Origin: Phanerochaete sordida
Lineage: Eukaryota; Basidiomycota; Agaricomycetes; Polyporales; Phanerochaetaceae
Assembly (NCBI GenBank): GCA_019973155.2
Contig: BPQB01000093.1
Location: 58,857 to 122,856 of the forward strand
Length of the DNA: 64,000 bases
Reading direction: 5' to 3'
Of this stretch, positions 33,585-44,183 are shown piece after piece. Numbering within the stretch: the first letter of the stretch is position 1; the number at the start of each line of letters is the position of its first letter. The translations under genes were made by a program, and so were the position numbers. The notes under the pieces are model-generated. The model searched no databases. It saw only the letters and a list, made by a program, of their open reading frames with translations, and was not told the origin of the DNA.

Positions 33585-35605
33585 ATGAGCCTCCTGCTAC
33601 GGATCTTCGTTCTTTCTTGGTTCTGCTTTACCGCCCTTGCAGCAAAGACTACGCTTCCTGACCTATATGAAGCATCAGTCACTGAGCTACAGGTTCGTCA
33701 CACTCACGGTGCACTCTGCGTTCTCGACTGAATGCCCGCAGGCCGGCTTGGAGGCTGGCCATTTCACTAGCGTCGACCTCGTGAAGGCGTACTTTGCCCG
33801 CATCGAGGAAGTCAATTTGAAAGGCCCTCAGCTTCGCGCCGTCCTGGAGCTCAACCCGTCTGCCCTTGCCCAGGCTGCAGCCCTTGACAAGGAGCGAAAG
33901 AAGTCGGGGAAGCGGAGCGAGCTACACGGCATTCCGGTGCTTCTCAAGGATAACATTGCGACGGTCGCGTCTGAAGGTAAGGCAAAGTCAGCGTCTGCGA
34001 ATGGCTGCGATCTAAAATTTGCAGGCATGAATACCACGGCAGGATCGTTTTCTCTCCTTGGCTCTGTTGTCCCCGATGATTCCGGTGTTGTAAAACGGCT
34101 TCGTAAAGCAGGCGCGATTATTCTCGGTACGCGTATACAACGATGCATCCCCGATCCTATGCTAATTCCGACGTCCAGGCAAGGCCAATCTGTCGGAGTT
34201 CGCCCACTTCCGGGGCAACAACCTCCCCTCAGGATGGTCTGGTCGTGGCGGGCAGTGCACCAACGCCTACTTCCCTCATTCAGACCCTTGCGGCTCCTCG
34301 TCCGGCTCCGGAGTCGCCTCCTCAATTGGTCTGACAGCGGTCGCTCTTGGCTCGGAGACCGACGGAAGCATCACTTGCCCATCCAGCAACAACAACTTGG
34401 CAGGCATCAAGCCAACAGTGGGGCTCGTGTCGAGGGCAGGAGGTAAACCGTCAAATTTACAACCCCCGCAAGTTTGCTGATCTTTCCAGTCGTTCCCATT
34501 TCCGAGCATCAAGACACAGTTGGGCCGATGACACGTTCAGTCTCAGATGCAGCCGTCGTGCTGTCTATCATCGCGGGGCCTGACCCGAACGACAATTTTA
34601 CACTCGCGCAGCCGAGCCCGGTACCGGATTTCACAAAGGCACTCAATAAGAATGCACTCAAGGGCAAGCGCATCGGCGTGCCACGTCGGGTGTTTCTCAA
34701 TGATACTATCACCGGCAATGATCCCTTCGTCAACCAGGAGTTCGAGAAGGCACTGGACACCATTCGGAGCTTGGGAGCCACCGTCATTGACCCCGCAGAT
34801 TTACCTTCAGCGGACGAGATTGCTGTCTCGAACAATGAGACAATCGTTCTTGACGTGGACTTCAAGGTTGGTTGACGTCTGATACGGCCTGGCTCTCGCT
34901 GTGTTCACGCAAATCCCAACGCAGATTCAACTCAACGCCTGGTACACCTCACTCAAGTCTAATCCGTCGGGCGTCCGCAGCCTGGCGGATCTCATCGCCT
35001 TCGATGATGCAAATCCTGCACTGGAAGAGCCTCCGCGGTTCGAGGATCAGTCAATGTACGCGGTCTCCCTACAAATTCGCTTTGTCATTTTGACGGAAAA
35101 TTTCCGACGTCATAGCCTCATCGAGGCAGAGGCGACAACCGGGATGAACTCTACGTATTTCCAAGCCCTCGCCTTTGACAAAGATCTGGGGGCGACCCGG
35201 GGTATCGACGCAGCCCTGAAGATGTTCAATCTCGATGCGCTGGTGCTTCCTGCGCCGGGCTTTACGACCGTTCCAGCCGCCATCGCAGGGTATCCCATTG
35301 TTACTGGTATGTCTGTGCCTCCGCTTCTATCGACCATATTCTGAAGGACGCACCCTTCGCTTTGCCTCCCCCTAGTTCCGCTCGGCTTTTATCCGGAGAA
35401 CGTCACCATTGCGCTGGCAGGCCCCGAGACGGTCTATCCTGCGCCCGGCGTGCCCTTTGGCCTCTCGTTCTTGGGCACGGCGTTCAGCGAGTTCTCGCTC
35501 GTCGGTTTCGCGTTTGCCTACGAGCAGAAAACACAGACGCGGCTCGCGCGCAAGGCATTTGCGGAGGCGATCCCAAAGACACAGCTGCACGACGTGATGT
35601 CATGA
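33585..35605 (+). CDS. Secreted amidase-signature family protein
   Basis: Eight exons: 33585-33692, 33742-33976, 34025-34126, 34179-34442, 34490-34866, 34925-35055, 35116-35306 and 35376-35605; 545 residues. The start MSLLLRIFVLSWFCFTALA is a signal peptide, so the enzyme is exported. The amidase core has the catalytic Lys in PVLLKDNIAT (Lys105), the Gly/Ser loop DPCGSSSGSGVASSIG with the cis-Ser (~188) and the nucleophile in LGSETDGSITCPSS (Ser212). Further family marks are GIKPTVGLVSRAGVVPIS, HQDTVGPMTRSVSDAA, and LIEAEATTGMN. Members hydrolyse C-N bonds of varied amides; the substrate cannot be told. Intron 34867-34924 has a weak donor (GTTGGT), but without it the frame stops at once, and the joined sequence matches the family. 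It neighbours CBM1 genes, suggesting a lignocellulose-growth context. Confidence 0.92.
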
Positions 35606-36193
35606 CGCGCGCGGGGTAGCACAATGACATAGCTGTAGGTTGGACGCATATATGCAGGCTAACATTGACAAGCGACACGTATAATCCCCCTCGTTCGTGC
35701 GCCATGACGTACCATTACGCAACTGTGTGGGCGGACGTTCGTACGTATGCTGCTAGCTCACCGCTTGCCCAGTCCTCGCCTCGGCTCAAGCGTTCGTCGG
35801 TGGCTCGCCGGGCGTAACACAGGAATAAGTCGACCTGTTTGCGCATCTACGAGCCGACAATCGTGCCAGCAAAGCCCAGCGAAGTCTCAGAAGAGCCGAG
35901 GGGGCGTGGCGCGGGGTGCGTAAAGCTATAGTGCAGCTACGAAGGCTGTCACGAGTGCGCCCTCCCCTCCGCACTTCTGCCCTCGCTCGGTGATGGCTGC
36001 CATCAGAGCCGCGCTCGTCTCCCCGCCCGACAATATCCCGGCGGCAGCACCTGAGCCTCCGCCGACGCGACGTCGCCGCGCGGTCATGCGCGCACCGAAA
36101 TATAGGCTATAGCTCGGTACAGCTTGTTCGCGGGTCTGCATATAAGGCGGGTGGCGCGCCCATCAGTCCCGCTAGACGAGTTCCAGCCAAAAC
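35606..36193. other. Intergenic, promoter of the CBM1 gene
   Basis: Holds a dyad element at 36094-36119 and a TATA box at 36141 (listed separately). Nothing else is supported. Confidence 0.5.
36094..36147 (+). promoter_or_regulatory. Dyad element plus TATA box upstream of the CBM1 gene (copy 1)
   Basis: A 26 bp element beginning ACCGAAATA and ending CTCGGTA (36094-36119) has inverted ends (ACCGA/TCGGT). It is followed by TATAAGG at 36141-36147, 53 bp before the ATG. The same arrangement with only a few substitutions stands before the tandem copy (37257-37317), so it is either conserved by function or a relic of recent duplication. Confidence 0.6.
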
Positions 36194-37095
36194 ATGACCA
36201 AGGCAATCCTTGCATCTCTCGCTGGTGCTCTCTGCCTTGCGGCCGGCGCCGCTGCACAGACCGCGCCCCAGTGGGGTCAGGTAAGTTCCTGCACTTCTTC
36301 TTCGACGCTGCAAAGCTAAGTGAGGTTGCAGTGCGGCGGCCAAGGCTGGACTGGCGCCACGACCTGCCCCTCAGGCTGGGTCTGCACGGTCTCCAACCAG
36401 TACTACTCGCAGTGCCTCCAGGGCGCCGCGCCCCCGCCGCCGTCGAGCGTGTCGAGCGTCTCCTCGGCGTCGTCTGCGCCCGGCGGCGGCTCGCCCACGG
36501 GCACCGGCTCCGCGGCGGGCACGACGCCGACGCTGATCCCGGGCGACTCGTTCATCCGCGCCGTTGTACGTGCGCCGCCCGGTGCTTGCCCCCCGCACAA
36601 CTGACGGCGCGCGCAGGAGGACCCGAACTTCCACCAGTACCTGCGCTCGGAGACGATCGGCGCGGCGGGGCCCGCGGTGCTCGGCGACCCCGTCGACGCG
36701 GCGCTCTTCCAGATCGTGGGCGGGCAGCTGCAGCAGATGCTGCCGAGCGGAAGCGTGCTGTACGCGCACGTCGCGCCCCCCGCGAGCGCGGCCGACGTGA
36801 AGCTCGCGGTCTCGTGGGCGACGACGCCCGACACGCTCGGCACGTTCGTGTGGGGCGGCGACACCGTCGAGTGGAGCAGCGCGACCGTGACGCGCCCGCA
36901 GAGCAACGTGAGTTTGGGGCCAGCGGCGAGCGTGGAGGGGTGCTGATGTGGATTGTGCAGGCGTGGCTCGTCTGCCCCGACGCTGCGGGCAACAAGCTGC
37001 TCTTCGTCAACCTTGGGCCGTACGACTACGATACCCCGGCAGGCTGTGCGGACGAGACCATCCATGCGTACACCGGTCCCTACCCGACGTCTTGA
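36194..37095 (+). CDS. Secreted CBM1 protein with an unrecognised C-terminal domain
   Basis: Exons 36194-36280, 36332-36565, 36617-36907 and 36961-37095 encode 248 residues. A signal peptide ([20 protein letters not shown]) is followed directly by a fungal cellulose-binding domain: [12 protein letters not shown], with Cys30, 41, 47 and 57 in canonical spacing and aromatic residues Trp35, Tyr53 and Tyr54 for the cellulose face. A Ser/Pro/Gly linker (~60-100) leads to a ~140-residue domain starting [18 protein letters not shown], with [34 protein letters not shown] and a two-Cys end ([17 protein letters not shown]). I cannot assign this domain to a glycoside hydrolase, esterase or LPMO family; no His-brace or catalytic Ser/Asp set is evident. 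It is expected outside the cell on cellulose. An intron sits exactly before the first CBM1 Cys, as in the adjoining copy. Confidence 0.9.
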
Positions 37096-37256
37096 GGTTC
37101 GTCCGAGAGATCTGGGCTGGCAAAAAGGGTTTCACATGTAAAAAATTCCTTCAGTGTCCATGGGTGAATTATCATCTTCATCGAGCTGTACGGCCTTGAG
37201 TCACCGTGAGCGTTGACGCCACATATGATGTGATACCAAACGGCTGGCAGTTGCAG

Positions 37257-37317
37257 CCCGAAATACAGGCTATAGTTCGGTAGAGCGAGCAACCGCGCCT
37301 GGCACTTGCATATAAGG
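37257..37317 (+). promoter_or_regulatory. Dyad element plus TATA box upstream of the truncated CBM1 copy (copy 2)
   Basis: The element at 37257-37282 matches the copy upstream of the intact gene except for a few transitions, and TATAAGG follows at 37311-37317, about 49 bp before the homologous ATG at 37366. Confidence 0.6.
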
Positions 37318-37365
37318 TATGCGAGATCGGCAGCGATCCACTCCACGATGCAAATCATACCAAGC

Positions 37366-37634
37366 ATGAACAGAGCTTCCACCGCATTCGCTGCCTTTAT
37401 TCTGTCAACCGCTGCAGGAATCGTCGCGCAGCAAGCAGCCCCCTATTGGGGCCAGGCAGGCGAAGTTCGCCCTATTCGCCGCTTTGTCGCTGACTAAACC
37501 TGTAGTGCGGCGGGATAGGCTGGAGGGGCTTGACGACCTGTCCGGATGGCTGGGACTGCATAGTGATCAACCCGTACTATTATCAGTGTATCGGAGGGCC
37601 TTCGAGCGCGTCAAGCAGCGTCTCGTCGGGGTAA
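37366..37634 (+). CDS. Truncated tandem copy: signal peptide + CBM1 only (possible pseudogene)
   Basis: Exons 37366-37455 and 37506-37634 would give 72 residues: signal peptide [18 protein letters not shown], then QQAAPYWGQ and CBM1 starting CGGIGWRGL, with Cys31, 42, 48, 58 in the same spacing as the intact neighbour and the same intron position. After the CBM1 the linker stops at TAA 37632-37634, and no relic of the C-terminal domain follows. The intron has an intact branch and acceptor (CTGACTAAAC...TGTAG), but the donor is GC (CAG|GCAGGC) where the sister has GTAAGT. If it is not spliced, translation ends after 13 further residues. So this is either a free secreted CBM1 peptide made through a GC-AG intron or a decaying duplicate. 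An upstream in-frame ATG at 37348 is less like the sister. Confidence 0.6.
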
Positions 37635-38117
37635 TCAGGCGTCGCCACTGATTGGTTCGGGCATGGTCCGAGGAGGCCGAGAGGGATGTGGGGGTGTGGG
37701 GATGCGGGGGAGGAAGAAGCCTGCCTGACCAACGTTAATGAAGAAGCATTTTTCTCTAGCGAGACCTCCGTACGAATGAAGCTGGTTGTACGGTTGACGC
37801 GGTAAGGAGGCGGACAAGCGGGGGTGGCACGGCGGTGGCGTGTGTGTGTTTGTGGGCCGCGGTTTGTGCCCGGGTAGCGTGCGGGAAATATGATATGCGG
37901 GGACAGGCGGAGAGTCGGGGACAAGGCCGGTGGATCTGGAATGACGAGGACAAGCGAGCGGGAAAAAGGCTGCAAATTCGAATAAATTAAAGCGCGGAGC
38001 TTGGCTGGGCGCCTATACGCGTCCGTGCGCCGTCACGTGCGCGGTTCATTTAGCGAGCCCGAGGCGCGGTTCGCTTGTTGCTCCCGACCATCACTCACGT
38101 CCTCGACCCAAGCCAGC
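37635..38117. other. Intergenic region
   Basis: G-rich on the plus strand with scattered GGG tracts (37660-37700, 37880-37930). No CBM1-gene remnant and no gene is seen. Confidence 0.45.
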
Positions 38118-41100
38118 ATGGAGAAGATGTGAGTCCCCGGCTTCACACACACATCGTAAACGGCATGTACTCGAGTCACTGCCCCCCGTCATGGCTCGAG
38201 GAGAGCGCGTTATCCCCTTCGAAACGTCACGTAAGTTGAACGTGGTGCTGATTCGGGAACCAGTCGAAAGCAATTCGCGCGGGACGATGAACCACTGCCT
38301 CCTGGCGAGTTCGCCGCCAGATCCAATCAAAAACGAGACAGGCCCCCCTCAATCATCGTACGTAAATATTACACTCATCACCACGATGCACTCGTGTATA
38401 TATACGACCCGTCCTCGCAGTCGATCTCGTCCGATTCCGCGGACAGTGTTGCTTCGACAAACTTCGTCGAGGAGATACTGAACGGCCGAACCTCTACTAG
38501 AGCCACTACCGTTATCATCTCCGACAACGAAGACGATATACCTGCTAGGCAAGCTCACCTTTGTTCTCTGCTGGAGGAGCTTGCTGTTAACTTCAAGCAG
38601 ATCAAACCCATTAGCTGCACGAAAGGACAAAGTCACCATCCCCAAGACACCTCCGAGAATCAGACCAGCCATGCTTCCCACAGACGGACCGATACGCTCT
38701 CTCGATGCGCACCTGGCGCCTGGCGGTTCTCGGTTTGCTGCCCCTCCTACGCCTATCGCTGTACCCACAAATCACAACGCCCCTCGCCCTGTGGTCAACA
38801 GGCCTGTGAATGAATTTGATCTTCACGCTGCTACTGACAACACTGTCGAATACACCCTCTCCAAGGAAGATACGGAGAAAGCCCTGCAAGACCTCATGTC
38901 CGATGTTGGAAGCAGCATTGAGCACGAAGTCGACATGTCCGAGGCCATCGTCCCGGGATTCAAAGACGGCATCAAGCTCATGCCACACCAGATCATCGGA
39001 CGCAAGTGGATGGCCGAGCGCGAGAGTGGCAAGCGCACCGGTGGCATCCTAGCGGATGACATGGGGTATGCATATCCCTAGACGCCCACTACATCTGCTG
39101 ACATTGCCTGCTTAGTCTGGGAAAGACCATACAAACCATCACTCGTATCGTCGAAGGCCGCATCGACTCTGCTGGCAGAAAGGCAGGCTTCGCTAAGACT
39201 ACCCTGTGGGCCGCTTCGCTTGTCTGCTACAATACCCATGTCTCATCCGTGTCGCAGCGTTATCTGTCCTGTGGCTGTGGTGAGCCAATGGGGTGCAGAG
39301 ATCAAGAAGATGGCGCAAGGCCTGAAAGTCATCGAGCACCACGGGCAAAACCGGACCACTGGTGCGTGCGCTGCTGGCTGAGAGCTCTGTGGCTTTGAGC
39401 TGACGTTCTATCCAGACCCAGATGTTCTAAAGGCAGCTGATGTCGTTATCACGTCCTACACGACTGTCGCCAGTGAACACGGTGTCTACGCTCCGGACAC
39501 TAAAGACGAGGGCAAGGGTAAGGGCAAGGGCAAGGCGGCGAAGTCTGTGGAAGAGTCGGACGATGATGACGACGATAGCGAGAACGAGTTCGCGCGGTAC
39601 CTGCAAAGGAAAAAGAAGCCTGCTGGACGTGCTATGAAGAAGAAGGACGCCATCTTCCGCGTCCATTGGTGGCGTATCGTCCTCGGTCGGTGACGATCCA
39701 TCCTGCGTGAAGCGTGTTTGCTGAGTAATCCGCACAGACGAAGCCCACAACATCAAGAACCGGGCGACGAAGAGCGCTCAGGCGTGCCACGCCCTGGAGG
39801 CGAAGTACCACTGGTGCCTGACCGGCACGCCGATGCAGAACAACGTCGAGGAGCTGTACTCGCTTCTCAAGTTCCTGCGCATCCGCCCGCTCGACGACTG
39901 GAACGAGTTCAAGGTCGCGATCGCGCAGCCGATCAAGAACGGCCGCCCACAGCGGGCCATCAAGCGTCTGCATGTACGTCGTCCGCGCTCGCTCCCGCAC
40001 ACACGAGTCTCCAGGCTGAGCGCGCGCGCAGGTGGTGCTGAACGCGTGCATGCTCCGGCGCACGAAGACGACGCTCCTGAACGGGAAGCCGCTCATCGAC
40101 CTGCCCGGGCGCATCGTGAACACCGTGGAGTGCAAGTTCGACCCCGAGGAGCTGCACTTCTACGAGAGCTTGGAGAACCTCGTGCAGGAACGCCTCAAGA
40201 TGCTGCAGCGCCAGGGCGACATGGGCAAGAACTACACGTGCATGCTCGTGCTGCTCCTGCGGCTGCGCCAGGGTACGCTGCCTGTCCGCTCGTGCGGGGC
40301 CGTGGGGCGCTGACCGCGTGTGCTCGCAGCGTGCAACCACCCGTCGCTAGTCTCGCAGGACTACAGGAAGGACAAGGAGGCCGTCGAGCCGAAGGCCGCG
40401 AAGGACGAGAAGGACATTGACGAGGATGCAGACGAGCTTGCCGACCTCATGGGCGGCATGGGCCTCATGGGGGCGACGAAACGGTGCCAGATGTGCCAGA
40501 AAGCGTACGCCGCCCGCGTGCTCTTTTTGTAGGTGCGACTGACGCGGCGCCGCAGACTGACCGCGAGCAACAAGAGCAGCGCCGACGATGACCACTGCGT
40601 CTCTTGCGAGGAGCTCATGGCCAAGGCGCGCCGCAAATCCGTGGGCGGGAACGCGAACCTGCCCCCGACATCTGCGAAGATCCGCAAGATCCTGGACCTG
40701 CTGGACGAGATCGACGAGCGGGACGACGAGGAGAAGACGATCATCTTCTCGCAATTTACGTCGATGCTGGACCTGATCGAGCCCTTCCTCAAGGCGCAGG
40801 GCATCAAATACGTGCGCTGTAAGTACCGTGTCCCGCCCCGCACGCACCGCGCTGACGCGCCGCAGACGACGGCTCGATGTCGAAGCCGGACCGCGAGGAG
40901 GCGCTGCGCAGGATCAAGACGAGCGCGAGCACGCGCGTGATCCTCATCTCGTTCAAGGCGGGCAGCACAGGCCTGAACCTGACGTGCTGCAACAACGTCA
41001 TCCTCGTCGACCTCTGGTGGAACCCCGCGCTCGAGGACCAGGCCTTCGACCGCGCGCACCGCCTCGGCCAGACGCGCCCCGTGCACATCCACAAGCTCTC

Positions 41101-41328
41101 CGTGCCCGGCACCGTCGAGCAGCGCATCCTGGAGGTGCGTCCGCGCCCGCCGCGCCCGCCGCCCGTGCTGACACATTGCGTCCGCTGCAGCTCCAGGAGA
41201 AGAAGCGCGCGCTCGCGGCCGCCGCGCTCTCGGGCGACAAGATGAAGAGCATGAAACTCGGCATGGACGACCTCATGGCGCTCTTCAAGCACGGCGGGCG
41301 CGACGACGACGAGTCCGACGAGGACTAG
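38118..41328 (+). CDS. SNF2-family DNA-dependent ATPase (Rad5/Rad16/Uls1-like)
   Basis: Exons from 38421 on are firm: 38421-38548, 38601-39065, 39116-39205, 39258-39361, 39416-39685, 39738-39973, 40032-40272, 40330-40504, 40556-40818, 40866-41134, 41191-41328. The N-terminus (38118-38128, 38201-38230, 38264-38357) is tentative; it gives about 837 residues. Motifs: DDMGLGKTIQ (Walker A, ~240), VICPVAVVSQW, DEAHNIKN (~398), LTGTPMQNNVEELYSLLKFL, RRTKTTLLNGKP, CNHPSLV, then the C-terminal helicase half with FSQFTSMLDL, ISFKAGSTGLNLT and DRAHRLGQT. Between the halves, where Rad5/Rad16/Uls1 carry a RING finger, only CQMC and CVSC pairs remain. These proteins use ATP to move on or remodel DNA-protein complexes in repair and SUMO-linked quality control. 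The intron 38549-38600 is GC-AG. Confidence 0.9.
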
Positions 41329-42544
41329 GGCCCGGCGGCGCCGAGGCCGCGCGCACCCCGTCTCGAGCATCTTCCTTCTCCCGGTGCCGCGTCTTGATTT
41401 CATTGTGCGTATGCCGTGCGCCCGGCGCGTGTCCAGAGCGTATAAACTATTCCGTGCTGCCCGCTGCCCGTGCCTGCGGGCGAGGCCCGCGGGGCCTGTA
41501 AGAAGCGTTCCAACTTCCGGTGTGCCAGACTCCGCGCGCGTCGCCGTCGTCGCGCCCCCGAACAGGCGTGCGCGTGCGCATCAGAACGCCCTGTCCGTCG
41601 CGCGACGCGCGCTGTGGGCAGTTCTTGGTCGCACTTTGCGAGCCCGCGTGTGCCCATGCACGCGACGCGCGCCGACACAGCCTGCGGCCGCGTACAACAC
41701 GCACCCGCCGTGCCCAGCAACTCTGCGCGTGCGGCACACCGTGGTCAGACCAGGGCAGCGAGGGCCGTCGCGAAGGAGCACGCCGGCCGCGCCTGATGGG
41801 GCCGCGGCTCGTAAACAGTACTTGGTGCTCTCCGAGACTCCGAGGCTCGGCCTGCCGCAGTCACGCGTCCTCAGTCAGGCTTCTGCCCTTCCAGGGGGCC
41901 AGTCAAATTCGCGTGCTGTCGCGCGTTCTGCATCAGCTTCGGCACGCTTCTGCGCATGTGCGCGTGGGGCGCGCAGGTACGCGAGCGGGGCCTGCCAAGG
42001 GGGCCACGCAGCGCGTCGGCGGCGGGCTGCGCGGGCGCGGTGCGGAGGGGGCATGGGGCATAACGGCCATTATACGCAGGGCTACACGACGACAGCATGA
42101 GGGACATGCGCGAGAGAACGGTATGGGACGGTAACGCTATACTATGGGATGCTGCAACGGAAAACGTGCACTCGGGACAGAAAAAATAGTGTGGACAAGA
42201 TGGAACAAAAATGCGAGAAAGACAGAAGCACAGTAGTGTATATCCGATGGAAATTCCGAAACGAAAAAACAGGATCGAGGGCGCAGGGGGCGGGGCGCGC
42301 GCGCAGAGACGCGCGGGCGCGCGGGCGGCGACGCGGCGCGCGGCGTGCGGGCGTGCGCGCGGCGGCGCGCGGGGAGGGCGAAACGAGTGTGTGGGATACA
42401 TTAGGAAAGGTAGATAGGTGCGCCTGACCCTCCTGGCCAGCGGGAGCAGCGTAATCGTACATCCACACGAGTCTATGAACTTGTCCGAGGTTTGTGGTGC
42501 GCGCAGCGCGGCGCGCACGGGGGCACGGGGGCGGGCGCGGGGGC
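41329..42544. other. Intergenic, GC-rich and CpG-repetitive
   Basis: Between convergent genes. 42280-42380 is an almost pure G/C stretch of alternating CG/GC dinucleotides with purine bias. No gene is supported in 41329-42544 despite long open frames in several phases. Confidence 0.5.
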
Positions 42545-44183
42545 TCAGACGGCGTACTTCTCCTGCGCGCCGTGCATGCTCTTGCCCGAGTCGGAGGAGA
42601 CCATGTCGGGCCACTCGGGGTCGGTCTTGGAGGTGCCGATGTCGACCATCTCGTGCGTCTCGACGTTGATCGTGACCTGGGGGCGCATGGAGCGGTTCGT
42701 GGAGACGAAGTTGGACATGTTCTGTGGGGGCGGGGCGCCGGTCAACATGGATCAGGGCGGCTCCAGGAACGAGGAAAAGCGTACGGCGCCGTCGTCTTTG
42801 CGGCTAGAGCTGTGTTGTGAGAGCGAGTTGACCCATTCTCTCCTCGAGTTGAGACTTGACATGACCGAGTTGGTGTACCTAGGAAGGGAATGAGCATCGG
42901 GTCGTTCGACAGATCTTTGCAGGTACTCACAGCTTGACGACACCATAGTTGAAGACTGCAATGATTGGTTAAGCCGGAGCTCTTATGATCAGAGCGAGCC
43001 ACTTACTCATGTGGATGCCGGTGGGGGAGGCAAGATACGACACAATGTGTGCAATCGTGAACGACGCAGTCAGCATACCGTTTTGGACGGTCGCTGCGAG
43101 GCAGATCAGCATTATTGTTGAGTATATGCGCACCGCGCGAGCTTACATCGGATGATCTTGTTGACGACGGTATCGGTGTGCGCGAAGCCGGTTCTGTGCT
43201 TGCGCTATTGTGGGGGTGAGATCATGGTCCGGGTGCAAAGCCCGTGAAGCGACCCACCAGGTACAGCGAGAGCGCAAGAGCGATGAGCACGTCGCAGAGC
43301 GTGCACGAGATGAGCCACGGCAGCGCAATGACCTGCGGGGACAATTAGCACGCGGCGCGGCGGTACGGAAGGGGCACGCACGTCAAGCGACTGGAACTTG
43401 CTGAAGTCCTTGACAATAGACACACCGATGGCCGTGCCGATAGCACACACTGCGGGGCGGGGTGAGCACGCCGCTGGAAGCATGAGGGGCGGGGACTCAC
43501 GGCCGGACACGAGGGAGCTCAGCACGACGATCACGACGAGCCACCACTGCTTCGTGAGGACCTGGATACGCCACGCGTAGAAGCATTGCACCATCATGGA
43601 GGTGATGCCGGCCATGGACTGCTCGGACGAGAACACTGTCGAGCGACGCGTCAGCATACTGTGAAATGGGTGTATGCGGCGGGACTCACGCCAGTCGGCG
43701 CCCGCGAGGGCATCAAGGTTTCCAAACTGGTTGACCAGCGTGTTGTAGACCCAGGCGATGTTGAATGCGCTGTTGACACAGTCCGAGATGAGGAGGGTCG
43801 CAACCTGGCGGAAGATCAGAGGTTGTTTGGAGCACCGCACGCGGCGCACGTACGTAGAGCTTCATCCATAATGGATCCCTGGGAGTGTTGAGGTTAGAAA
43901 TCACCGTCTGCAGAGCGGCTTTGGTTGACGTACTTTGGGAAGGCGTTGTAGTACTGGTTGACCTGAGTGATCATAACTCCGAGCAACCTACACCGTCCAT
44001 TCAGTCCCGATGTCCCGATGCGCACCCGGGTTTGGGAACACTTACCCTACATTAAGGAAGATTCCAATTAGACTGGGGCCCGCACTGGGAGCAGAGGCGA
44101 GATGTAAGCGAGGGAGCTGAGGCGCGACGGCGGGTGGGGACTCACAGGACCTCAGCGACCTTTCCTCCTTCAGACAATCCCAT
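42545..44183 (-). CDS. DUF6534-type seven-helix membrane protein
   Basis: Thirteen short exons: 44146-44183, 44046-44084, 43934-43987, 43854-43878, 43690-43804, 43501-43635, 43382-43449, 43258-43332, 43147-43204, 43007-43093, 42931-42955, 42833-42878 and 42545-42721; ~313 residues. Hydrophobic helices include AGPSLIGIFLNVGLLGVMIT, VATLLISDCVNSAFNIAWVY, WWLVVIVVLSSLVSG, LCAIGTAIGVSIV, VIALPWLISCTLCDVLIALA and LTASFTIAHIVSYLA, followed by a hydrophilic C-terminal tail. The conserved RKHRTGFAHTDTVVNKIIR loop and the YTNSVMSSLNSR motif after the last helix mark the basidiomycete DUF6534 family (many paralogues, unknown function, receptor-like topology). The last intron (42722-42832, donor GTCAAC) is the least certain; reading through instead ends ~25 residues later without the tail. 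Confidence 0.85.

Noticed and set aside
34867..34924. Frame break in the amidase as a frameshift or pseudogene
   Set aside because: A 58-bp intron (GTTGGT...ACGCAG) restores the family sequence (DVDFK-IQLNAWY) and phase, so the gene is judged intact.
42280..42380. GC/CG alternating stretch as a coding region
   Set aside because: All frames give Arg/Ala/Gly-only sequence, without splice sites or domains.
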